From assembly GCA_963788145.1 (NCBI GenBank), contig CAWBFQ010000006.1, positions 372,001 to 436,000 on the forward strand: DNA of 64,000 nucleotides, in the 5' to 3' direction. Source of the DNA: UTCFX2 sp963788145 (GTDB taxonomy: Bacteria > Chloroflexota > Anaerolineae > Anaerolineales > UBA4823). A program made the position numbers and the translations under genes. Shown here one piece after another: positions 18,554-26,829 of the stretch. Within the stretch, counting starts at the first letter, position 1. The number at the start of each line of letters is the position of its first letter. The notes under the pieces are model-generated. The model was not told the DNA's origin and did no database searches. It worked only from the letters and a program-made list of their open reading frames with translations.

Positions 18554-19414
18554 TCAAACCATCCCTGTTTCTTCGCCTTTGTCCACATTTTGGTCGAAGA
18601 TTTCGCGCAGCATTTCCATTTGATCCTCTGTGATCGTCAGGTCTGCCAGGGCGGAATGATCATTCTTTAGAATGAGTTTACCTAGATCGGAATGGCTCCA
18701 TACTTTAAGATCTTCTTCAATGGGAGAACCGATGGTGTCTTCGCGCTGAATCCTGCCATCTGCCATCACAATCACGCGCCGAGTTTGTCTTGCAACGTTC
18801 AGGTCATGGGTTACTACGATGAATGTTATCCCCTGATTGTTGTTCAGATCACGGATCAGATTCGTCAAATCGTTCCCAGCAACAGAGTCCAGGTTTCCGG
18901 TAGGCTCATCTGCCAGAATCAATAATGGGTTGTTTGCCAGGGCGCGTGCGATAGCGACGCGCTGGCGCTGCCCTCCGGAGAGTTGGCCTGGCAGGTGGTC
19001 GGATCGATTGCCCAATCCCACCAAATCAAGCAGCTCTTTGGCGCGTTTTCGTCGGTCCCAAGGCGGTCGATGGCCCATCATAGGCACTTCGACATTCTCC
19101 AGCGCAGTCATTGTGGGCAACAGGTTGTGCATCTGAAAAACAAAACCTACAGTGGTTGCCCTAAATTTATCCTTATTGCGAATTTTAGATAGATCTTGAC
19201 CATTGATCAATACCTGGCCGGTAGTGGGAATATCCAGAGCGCCAATAACATTTAACAGCGTGCTCTTTCCACTCCCGCTTGGCCCCATGATCGCGACAAG
19301 CTCACCTGGAGAGATGTGTAAATTTACATGATCGAGGGCGTAGATTTTTTCACCGTCCCCATAAATCCGGGTAAGGTCGCGGGTCTCGATCATCCAGTTC
19401 TCTTTCTCAGTCAT
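18554..19414 (-). CDS. ABC transporter ATP-binding protein, MacB/LolD type
   Basis: A 286-residue ATPase. Walker A is GPSGSGKST, the signature LSGGQRQRVAIARAL, Walker B ILADEPTGNLD, and the switch His sits in VVTHDLNVA. A C-terminal extension of about 55 residues is acidic. This subfamily drives MacAB/Lol-type mechanotransmission rather than transport through the permease channel. It is the last gene of a three-gene set: duplicated FtsX permease, HlyD-like adaptor, ATPase, all on the minus strand with gaps of 31 and 38 bases. The set probably exports a peptide, lipoprotein or antibiotic; the substrate is not evident. Confidence 0.9.
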   Translation of the reverse strand: MTEKENWMIETRDLTRIYGDGEKIYALDHVNLHISPGELVAIMGPSGSGKSTLLNVIGALDIPTTGQVLINGQDLSKIRNKDKFRATTVGFVFQMHNLLPTMTALENVEVPMMGHRPPWDRRKRAKELLDLVGLGNRSDHLPGQLSGGQRQRVAIARALANNPLLILADEPTGNLDSVAGNDLTNLIRDLNNNQGITFIVVTHDLNVARQTRRVIVMADGRIQREDTIGSPIEEDLKVWSHSDLGKLILKNDHSALADLTITEDQMEMLREIFDQNVDKGEETGMV

Positions 19415-19452
19415 AGGTCGCTCCTCAGCGCCGGAGAAATACCACAGCTTGA

Positions 19453-20598
19453 TTATTCCACCAAGATATCCGCAAAGGCTGTCATCCCCCAGCGTAATTG
19501 AGGCGGGATCTCTTCCATCAGGATGATAACGGTGTAATTTACTCCTGAACCTTCGGAGCTTTTGGGCGCAATGCTTTGCACATAGCCCTGGATTTCGATT
19601 TCTGGCAGAGCGTCAAATGTGATCGATACCTGGTCGCCAAGTTGGACCCGAGCGGCATCGATTTCATTCAAGTCGGTCGTTTCGATCTCCAGATGATCCA
19701 GATCGGCGATCAGCAGAACCGGCTGACCCGGATTGACCCATTCGCCGATGCGGACATCGACATCGCTGATGGTTCCGTTAAACGGGGCTTTAAGCTCCAG
19801 ATCATCCAACTTTGACTTGGATGCCGCCAGGGAAGCCCTCGCGTTTGCCAAACGAGCCTCGGCGAATGCAATCTCGGCAGGGTCAGGTCCTTCTTTCCAT
19901 GTTTCGTAATCTCTCAAGGCTTTGGCAAGCTTGATCTTTGCCACTTCAAGATCGGTCTCATATTGCAGGCGTTTGACAGCCGAGTTAAAATCCGCCTGCG
20001 CGTCATCCAGGTCTTCTTTTAAATCCTTACGGGTGTCGTTCGTGGAGGGATAATATTTATATGGTTCGAAGGCTGCCCGCGCTTCGTCAAGCTTCGCTTC
20101 CATCGCTGCTAAAGCTTCTCGGGTGCTCATGTTCGCCTGATTGGAGGGCACGGTGAAATTATCCAGTTGATATTGCGCATCTCGAACGGTTTTTGTAGCC
20201 GTGGAGATGCGCTCCAGGGAGGCGGTGCGAGTATCTTCGGCGTTTTTATTCAGGTCGTCTAATGCCTTTTGGGCAGTGATCAGCTCAAATTCTGCTGCGG
20301 AGATCGCTGCCTGCAGGTCTTCGATACCCCTCATCCGAATCAGAACATCTCCGCTTTCGACCAGATCGCCTTTTTTAACCAGGATTTCTTGGACAATGCC
20401 AGCGGTCGAAAAACTTAATCGTGACCATTCGGCGGGCGTCACTTTCCCCGTCGCGCTGACGATTGGTTGAACATCCTCAGATGGAGACTGGTCGGGGGTG
20501 GGAGTTGCCTGAGGGCTGATCCCGCTACATCCAGCCAGCAGGAAACCGCTCAGCAGGATTGCGATCCCTATTATTTTAATGATGATATTGGGCTTCAT
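19453..20598 (-). CDS. HlyD/MacA-family periplasmic adaptor lipoprotein
   Basis: A 381-residue adaptor. The start at 20598 (MKPNIIIKII) has GGAAGGG eight bases upstream, unlike the longer start at 20637. The signal peptide ends in the lipobox LAGC. A split lipoyl/barrel-sandwich domain surrounds a long coiled coil: residues 55-80 (GIVQEILVKKGDLVESGDVL) and about 270-300 (LELKAPFNGTISDVDVRIG), with a helical hairpin rich in Ala, Glu and Lys between them. A beta-barrel with GDQVSITFDALPE follows. It links the FtsX-like permease and the ATPase encoded on either side. Confidence 0.88.
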   Translation of the reverse strand: MKPNIIIKIIGIAILLSGFLLAGCSGISPQATPTPDQSPSEDVQPIVSATGKVTPAEWSRLSFSTAGIVQEILVKKGDLVESGDVLIRMRGIEDLQAAISAAEFELITAQKALDDLNKNAEDTRTASLERISTATKTVRDAQYQLDNFTVPSNQANMSTREALAAMEAKLDEARAAFEPYKYYPSTNDTRKDLKEDLDDAQADFNSAVKRLQYETDLEVAKIKLAKALRDYETWKEGPDPAEIAFAEARLANARASLAASKSKLDDLELKAPFNGTISDVDVRIGEWVNPGQPVLLIADLDHLEIETTDLNEIDAARVQLGDQVSITFDALPEIEIQGYVQSIAPKSSEGSGVNYTVIILMEEIPPQLRWGMTAFADILVE

Positions 20599-20629
20599 CT
20601 TTGCACCCTTCCATATTATTTTTAGATCG

Positions 20630-22889
20630 TTATTCATATCTTAAAGCTTCAATAGGCTGTAAGCGAGTTGCTCGAAAAGCGGGATAAAGGCCGCCTGCCA
20701 CACCTAACAACAAGGCGATCAAAATCGCTCGGCCGAAAATCTGAACATCCCAGATCGGTTCGAACATACTTCCGATTGCTGGCGATCTCTGCAGTAGAAA
20801 GACCATTCCAATCGCTAATCCAATCCCGGCAAAGCCCCCTAACAGGCCGAGAAGAACCGCCTCTCGTAACACTAACCCCAGAATTCGGCGGCGCCTCCAT
20901 CCCAAAGCGCGTAGCACGCCAATCTCACGTGTCCGCTCAAAAACGGACATGAGCATCGTATTCAAGACTCCCACACCACCAATGACGATTGTAAGCAAAG
21001 AAATACTCCCGATCATACTTTCCGTAGTTTGCATATCGGGCATCTGGCTGACAAAATCGCTGGCCAAGGAAGCGTGGATTCCTGGAAATGTTTGTTGGAT
21101 CTTTTCAACCACAGCCTCCGCATCGGAAGCGTCTTTCAGTTTGATGGCAAACATGGTCGATTTGCGGGGTTTGCCAATAAATGTCTGGGCATCGCGTAAC
21201 GACACTACGCCGCCCATTTCTTCCCAACCAACCCCGGTTTCATAAATTCCGGTGATCCGATAACGGGTTCCGCTCAACTCGATGGTGCTGCCGGGTTTTT
21301 TATTTAATGCGGTCGCCATTGTCCGCCCGATGATGATTTGATGGTTGCTGTTGATTGGCTCACCTTCTACAATACGGAAACGTCGGATTGGGTAGTCAAT
21401 TGGCGAGTATCCCTGCAAGATGAAAAAGCTTCCCAATTCAGGCATCATTAAGCCTGTAAAAATGATGCCACTTATGCTTTCAACCTCAGGCATGGCTGCA
21501 ATTTTAGCTGCGTCCCGTTCGTCAATTGCGCTCAAACTTGTATCTGAAATATCCGCTTGCCTGAGCAAAATCTCTATATTAGTGTCACTAAACATAACGT
21601 TCATTGAAGCGGCGAAGCCGTTGATGACCCCTTCGAGTGCGATAATTGCCCCAACCGTCAATCCGATTGCGCCTAGCGTCAGCATCGTTCGGGTGGATCG
21701 CTGCCAAAGGCCCTGCACCGCCATTCCTCCTACCGGCAGTCGGTAAATCTTTGACCCGGCGCTACCGCCTTCATACCGCAACGCTTCGACGGGTTGTAAT
21801 CGAGATGCTCGCCAGGCCGGGTAGAGACCTCCAACCAGTCCCAGGCCGAGAACCACGCTGAATGCTTGCATGATCAGATTGGAAGAAATATTGGAGACGC
21901 CAACGCCTAATATTACTGTTGATTTGGACAATGCGTAAATCAGGATATACCCAACTCCATAACCGAGCAGGCCTCCTAGCAGACATACTGTAATCGATTC
22001 CATGAGTATCATCCATAATACTCGTAGACTGCTCCAACCTATTGCTCGCAGCACGCCTATCTCGCGTGTTCGTTCCATCACCGACATCAACTGAGCGTTC
22101 ATCATGCCGACGCCGCCGATGATGATGGCCAATCCACCGATAGCCCAGACATAACCCTGCATCATCGCGCTCATGGATTGTTTATCGGCATATTCCTTGA
22201 CGCCGCTGACTGCAAAATCTGGCCACAGGCGTTCCACTCTTTCCAGAAAGCGATCGCTCAGGGCTGCGTCTTTCAAACGAATATAGAAAAGGCTGACTTG
22301 CCTCTGCCGTCCAAGCAGTTCCTGGGCATCCCTCAACTGCATCAGAGCGCCGCTGTCTTCGAATGCATCGCCTGTTTGATACAATTCCGACAATCCGAAA
22401 TATACTGCCCGTCAAGCGCATGCTATCGCCTACTTTTTTGTTCAGCACCTCCGATGCAGCCGATCCGAGCAAGACCGGTTTTCCATGAGCTGTTATGGCT
22501 TGACGCGAATCCAGGCCATAGCCATCCACAATCTGAAAACGATCCAATATAAAACTATCCTGTGGATAGCCGAAAACAAAAAAGATTGGCTCACCATCTG
22601 TCTGTGAAAATCCTTGCAGCATCGCGCTGACTTCACTGACCTCAGGGGCTGCTAATAATTGTTCTCCAATCTCCTCATCCACTGCGCTATAGCTGATGTC
22701 CATCGCGTTGGGTTGGCTGAGCACCAGATCGGCTTTGCTGCCTTGTAGCATTGAACTGTATCCCGAATCCAAACCGTCGGCTAAGGCTCCCAATCCAATA
22801 ATGGCCGCGACGCCAATGCCTATCCCTAAAATGGTGAGTAGGGTGCGAGTTTTTCGGCGGAGCAAATTCTTAATAAACACTTTATTCAC
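20630..22889 (-). CDS. ABC transporter permease with duplicated MacB/FtsX halves, frameshifted
   Basis: About 752 residues. It begins MNKVFIKNLLRRKTRTLLTI, with helix 1, a MacB-type periplasmic domain and then three helices (IIIGGVGMMNAQLMSVMERTREIGVLRAIG). The same layout follows again: helix TMLTLGAIGLTVGAIIAL, periplasmic domain, then IVIGGVGVLNTMLMSVFERTREIGVLRALG. A frame change near 22390 is repaired by removing one G, giving FRIVGIYQTGDAFEDSG. Two FtsX units in one chain can replace a homodimer. It is the first gene of the set with the adaptor and ATPase. Confidence 0.85.
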
Positions 22890-23203
22890 CCGATAATCAC
22901 ATTATTATCCGCAACAAACTTTCGATTTCAGACCGGTATTCTTCTCCTTCGGCCCAATCCCTTGAAACAACATGAGAACGGATCTACATTCGGTTCCCAA
23001 CGCAATTCGATGGTTTCTTAGGAGCTTGTCTAAAGATTATACTCCAACCCATTATACTGAATTCCATCACCCATTCTTTAAATCAGAATTGGCTGGCTGC
23101 AGGTTTCATTCTTATCCAGAAATAAAAAATCAGCAATGTTCGATTAGAATATCTACACAGACAGATTTGTCTATAAACCGATTTTGGCTGAAAAACTGAG
23201 GTA
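22890..23203. other. 314-base divergent intergenic region
   Basis: It separates the leftward ABC export genes from the rightward MoxR operon. No gene is recognised; a 75-codon frame at 22972-23199 has no family features. AT-rich sequence in 23000-23190 probably holds both promoters. A short inverted repeat AGACA-gatt-TGTCT lies at 23159-23172, about 35 bases before the MoxR start, and might be an operator. Confidence 0.4.
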
Positions 23204-23206
23204 ATG

Positions 23207-24142
23207 ATGATCGCAGATATCGCACAACAGATCCGCAAAAATGTTCAAAAAGTAATCGTTGGGAAAGACGATGTGATTAACCTGGCTCTTGTTGTGGTTT
23301 TGTGTGATGGGCATATGCTGCTAGAGGATGTACCAGGGATAGGAAAGACCACCCTGGCAAGGGCATTGGCTGCGTCTTTGGGGTGTTCGTTTCGACGCAT
23401 CCAATTTACACCGGATTTACTGCCCTCGGATGTAACCGGACTGAACTGGTTTAATCAACAAAAGCAGGAGTTCGAATTTCGACCCGGCCCAATTATGAGT
23501 CAGGTTGTCCTTGCCGATGAAATTAACCGAGCCACTCCCCGCACGCAATCGGCATTATTGGAGGCGATGCAAGAACGCCAGGTGACCGTAGATGGCATTA
23601 CCCGCCCAACCCCCAGACCATTTCTAGTCCTGGCGACTCAGAATCCGATTGAACTGGAAGGTACATTTCCATTACCAGAAGCCCAAATTGATCGCTTCTT
23701 GCTGCGGATTTCCATCGGATATCCCAGCGAGGTAGAAGAGTCTACCATTCTGGATCGTTTTCGCCTCACTGATCCCCTTCCATCCCTTGCATCAGTCACT
23801 ACCGCCGAACAGATTGTACTGCTTCAAGAACAGCGTCGCCGGGTGCGGGTGGAGGTTTCTGTGCGAGATTACATTGTAAAAATCTCCCGCACCACCCGCA
23901 AAAACCAGGAGATTTCGTTGGGCGCCAGTCCACGAGCAACGATGGCTCTTTTCCAGGCTGCCCAAGCCTGGGCGGCTATCCAGGGGCGAGATTTTGTGAT
24001 CCCGGATGATGTGAAGCAGATTGCGCCCCATGTGCTCACCCATCGTATGATGCTTTCCCCTCAAGCTCAACTGCGCGGTCGTCAGCCAATGGATCTGATT
24101 TCTGGGATTATCGATACTGTACCAGTTCCAGTGGAGGGGTAG
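23207..24142 (+). CDS. MoxR-family AAA+ ATPase
   Basis: A 311-residue ATPase. GAGG lies five bases before the ATG at 23207, which I prefer to the ATG three bases earlier. Walker A reads GIGKTTLARALAASLG, Walker B VLADEINRATPRTQSALLEAM, with sensor LATQNPIELEGTFPLPEAQIDRF. The C-terminal lid carries GASPRATMALFQAAQAWA. MoxR proteins act as chaperones for maturation of partner complexes. Its stop is one base before the DUF58 start, and the DUF4129 gene follows, the classic MoxR - DUF58 - transglutaminase/DUF4129 envelope-associated operon. Confidence 0.92.
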   Translation: MIADIAQQIRKNVQKVIVGKDDVINLALVVVLCDGHMLLEDVPGIGKTTLARALAASLGCSFRRIQFTPDLLPSDVTGLNWFNQQKQEFEFRPGPIMSQVVLADEINRATPRTQSALLEAMQERQVTVDGITRPTPRPFLVLATQNPIELEGTFPLPEAQIDRFLLRISIGYPSEVEESTILDRFRLTDPLPSLASVTTAEQIVLLQEQRRRVRVEVSVRDYIVKISRTTRKNQEISLGASPRATMALFQAAQAWAAIQGRDFVIPDDVKQIAPHVLTHRMMLSPQAQLRGRQPMDLISGIIDTVPVPVEG

Positions 24143-24143
24143 A

Positions 24144-25331
24144 TTGGCGCCTCTGAGCTGGTGGCCTTTCCTGGGCTTGATTTTCTTACTGAGCTTGCTG
24201 ACCAAGGTCTATCCTCTGGCAGCCTTCGCCCTGATGCTTCTGATCATCTCTGGTATCGCGCTGTGGTGGAAGAAGCATGCTTTGGATGGCGTGATATTCC
24301 GCCGTAAATTCCATTATCGGCGCGGTTACCCAAACGAGACGATCGATTTGCGGGTTGAGGTCGAGAATCGCAAGTTTTTGCCGCTACCCTGGTTGCGTGT
24401 TCAAGACCCGATCCCCTATGCCATTGCCCCGGCAGACGAGAGACTACTGCGCCCTACTCACATTCCGGATATTGGAACCATCATCAGCCTTTTCAGCATG
24501 CGCTGGTTTGAGCGCGACCGGCGCTTCTTTTCTCTGCTATTGCGGAAACGTGGGGTCTATCGGATCGGACCGGCGCAACTGGATTCAGGAGATTTATTTG
24601 GCTTGTTTGAGCTGACTGATGAAAACGGTCCGGTCGATTATTTAACTGTTTTTCCTGAACCGCTCTTGTTTCAAGCGCTGCAAATGCCGTCAGGCGACCC
24701 ATTTGGCGACCGGCCGGTTGCTCGACGCCTCTATGAAGACCCGAACCGGCCGATGGGTGTGCGTGACTATCACCCAGAGGATGATTTTCGGCGGATCCAT
24801 TGGCCTGCGACTGCCCATACAGGCTCGTTGCAAGTGAAGGTGTACCAACCCATCTCTGCTCGGGTAATGGTGATTTGTTTGAATGCGATGACTCTGCCTC
24901 ATTATTGGGAAGGCACAGACCCGGAGCTTCTGGAACATCTGGTTAAGGTAGCAGCAACCATTGCCGGACAGGCATTGAAAGATGGTTATCGGGTGGGGAT
25001 GCTGTCGAACAGCTCCTTAGCGCATGCAGACCAACCGTTCCGTGTTCCGCCTGGCCGCTCGCCCGACCAGCAGGTTTACCTGCTTACAGCCCTGGCCAGT
25101 GTGACCCCATTTGTCACCGCAACTTTTGAGCGGCTCTTGATGGCTGAAGCGCCGCGCCTGCCTTATGGCGCGACGTTGTTGCTGATTTCGGCGCTTATTG
25201 ATGATCCATTTGTGGAAACATTGCTGCGCCTGAAACAGCATGGCCGGCGAATTACTTTGCTCTACTTCGGCCGCCAAGTCCCACCACCAATCCCGGGGGT
25301 GACGATCCATCATCTGCCTTATTATCAATAG
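24144..25331 (+). CDS. DUF58 domain membrane protein
   Basis: A 395-residue protein starting at a TTG one base after the MoxR stop, with GGAGGGGTAG just upstream. Two N-terminal helices (residues 3-40) are followed by a beta-rich region (RRKFHYRRGYPNETIDLRVEVENR) and the DUF58 core with the conserved VRDYHPEDDFRRIHWPATA. A VWA-like Rossmann region follows (VMVICLNAM, later GATLLLISALI). DUF58 proteins partner MoxR ATPases. The metal-binding serine pattern of a full MIDAS is not evident. The gene is translationally coupled to MoxR. Confidence 0.9.
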   Translation: MAPLSWWPFLGLIFLLSLLTKVYPLAAFALMLLIISGIALWWKKHALDGVIFRRKFHYRRGYPNETIDLRVEVENRKFLPLPWLRVQDPIPYAIAPADERLLRPTHIPDIGTIISLFSMRWFERDRRFFSLLLRKRGVYRIGPAQLDSGDLFGLFELTDENGPVDYLTVFPEPLLFQALQMPSGDPFGDRPVARRLYEDPNRPMGVRDYHPEDDFRRIHWPATAHTGSLQVKVYQPISARVMVICLNAMTLPHYWEGTDPELLEHLVKVAATIAGQALKDGYRVGMLSNSSLAHADQPFRVPPGRSPDQQVYLLTALASVTPFVTATFERLLMAEAPRLPYGATLLLISALIDDPFVETLLRLKQHGRRITLLYFGRQVPPPIPGVTIHHLPYYQ

Positions 25332-25338
25332 TGATGTG

Positions 25339-26829
25339 ATGATATCTAAATCCGTTCAAAATTCTGATGATCCAACCAATGCGGGATTTCTGTACCTGCG
25401 TTGGTGGCCTCAAGCTGCAGTCGTTTTACTGGTCCTGGTGGAATTGTGCTGGGTCTTACCCTGGTTCCAAATGGTCACCCAGATCACTACCACCGCTCCG
25501 ATTTGGGTTGGGGCAATCGTTCTGTCAGGAATCATGCTGGCGGCTTATGCGATTGGGTATGGGATGGAAGTGTTACGCCTGATGAGAAATGTTCAGATTG
25601 CAGTGTTCGGAGGGTTGCTGATCATCAGCCTGATTTGGGCAGAAAATCAGCTTCTAAACGAACCCTTGCAGAGTGTGGCGGGAGGTCTGGCTTTGCTGGA
25701 CCCTGGGGCCGTATTGGTGCTGTTTTTTGTGATTTGGATGTGGTGGCGAGGGATATCGCTTTCGCGCGGAGTTATTCGGCCTATGACGGCCTGGCGAAGA
25801 TTCGAGCTTGGGTTGCTATTCTTTATGGGATATATCTTTATTGCCTCCCGGGTGGGTTATTTTGTGCCTGGTTTAGAAATATTCATTCTGTTTTTGTTTT
25901 CCGGTCTATTAGCGGTCATCTTTGCCAGGGTTTCGTATGTTGGATTGACCAGGGGGGTGAGAAAAAACCCATTTGACCTGCGCTGGATGTTAAGCGTCGT
26001 TGGGATCTTAGGCGCCACAGTAACGCTGGCTGCATTTGCCGGGGGGCTATTGAGCGGTCAATACCGAATGTTGCTCGATTTCCTCGCTGAAGCAGTAAAA
26101 TTTCTGATCGCGGTAGGAATTTTTGTCTTAAGCCTTCCCGGTTTATTGATCTCCTATCTGCTGGGACCCTTCATGCCTTGGCTGCGGGCTATGTTCAACG
26201 CCAGTCAGCAAACACCAACCCCAGAATATCCCATCGAGTTCGCTTACCCGGTGCTGAACCTTCAGGAACAGCCGCAGAATATACCTTTGATATTACAAAC
26301 ATTTTGTTTTTGGGGCTTAATCCTGTTATTAATCGTCGCTTTATTCCTGCGGGTCAGAAAGACGATGGGTACCAGAAGCGACCTGGAGATACCATCACCC
26401 GATTCACTGCTTCATCCTGGAGATGCCAGGAAATTGCTGCGCAAAGTTTTTCAAGATGCCATCGATGATTTTGCCGCCCGCCTGCGCCCGGCTCATCGAT
26501 TAATCGCAGCGGCGCGCATTCGGCGGATTTACGCTCAATTGATGGATTTGTGTGATGAACTGAATAAGCCACGCCAGCCGCATCAAACGCCAACCGAATT
26601 TCTGCCAGAAATGGGGGAATTGTTTTCGGCTTTTACCATTGATCTCGAGATCATCACAGAAGCCTATGTTCGTGTGCGTTATGGCGAGTTGCCAGAGACC
26701 AACGAAGAAATTGAAAGCATTGAGCATGCCTGGCAAAGACTTCAAATGGAAGGAAAAAGGCAAAAACGGGCAGGAATTGGCAAACTAAAGACAGTCGAAA
26801 TCAAAGAAATAGAGCGATCGGGTACTTAA
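25339..26829 (+). CDS. DUF4129-domain polytopic membrane protein
   Basis: A 496-residue protein with eight or nine transmembrane helices in residues 15-340, then a cytoplasmic DUF4129 domain (AAARIRRIYAQLMDLCDELNK, HQTPTEFLPEM, ITEAYVRVRYGELPETNEEI). DUF4129 regions usually close transglutaminase-like membrane proteins; no Cys-His-Asp transglutaminase core is visible here, so this member may be only the membrane partner. It ends the MoxR operon. Its stop TAA overlaps the stop of the convergent synthetase gene through the palindrome TTAA at 26826-26829. Confidence 0.85.
   Translation: MISKSVQNSDDPTNAGFLYLRWWPQAAVVLLVLVELCWVLPWFQMVTQITTTAPIWVGAIVLSGIMLAAYAIGYGMEVLRLMRNVQIAVFGGLLIISLIWAENQLLNEPLQSVAGGLALLDPGAVLVLFFVIWMWWRGISLSRGVIRPMTAWRRFELGLLFFMGYIFIASRVGYFVPGLEIFILFLFSGLLAVIFARVSYVGLTRGVRKNPFDLRWMLSVVGILGATVTLAAFAGGLLSGQYRMLLDFLAEAVKFLIAVGIFVLSLPGLLISYLLGPFMPWLRAMFNASQQTPTPEYPIEFAYPVLNLQEQPQNIPLILQTFCFWGLILLLIVALFLRVRKTMGTRSDLEIPSPDSLLHPGDARKLLRKVFQDAIDDFAARLRPAHRLIAAARIRRIYAQLMDLCDELNKPRQPHQTPTEFLPEMGELFSAFTIDLEIITEAYVRVRYGELPETNEEIESIEHAWQRLQMEGKRQKRAGIGKLKTVEIKEIERSGT

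Noticed and set aside
22972..23199. A 75-codon frame before the MoxR gene
   Set aside because: AT-rich, no ribosome site and ends directly at the MoxR leader; more likely promoter DNA.
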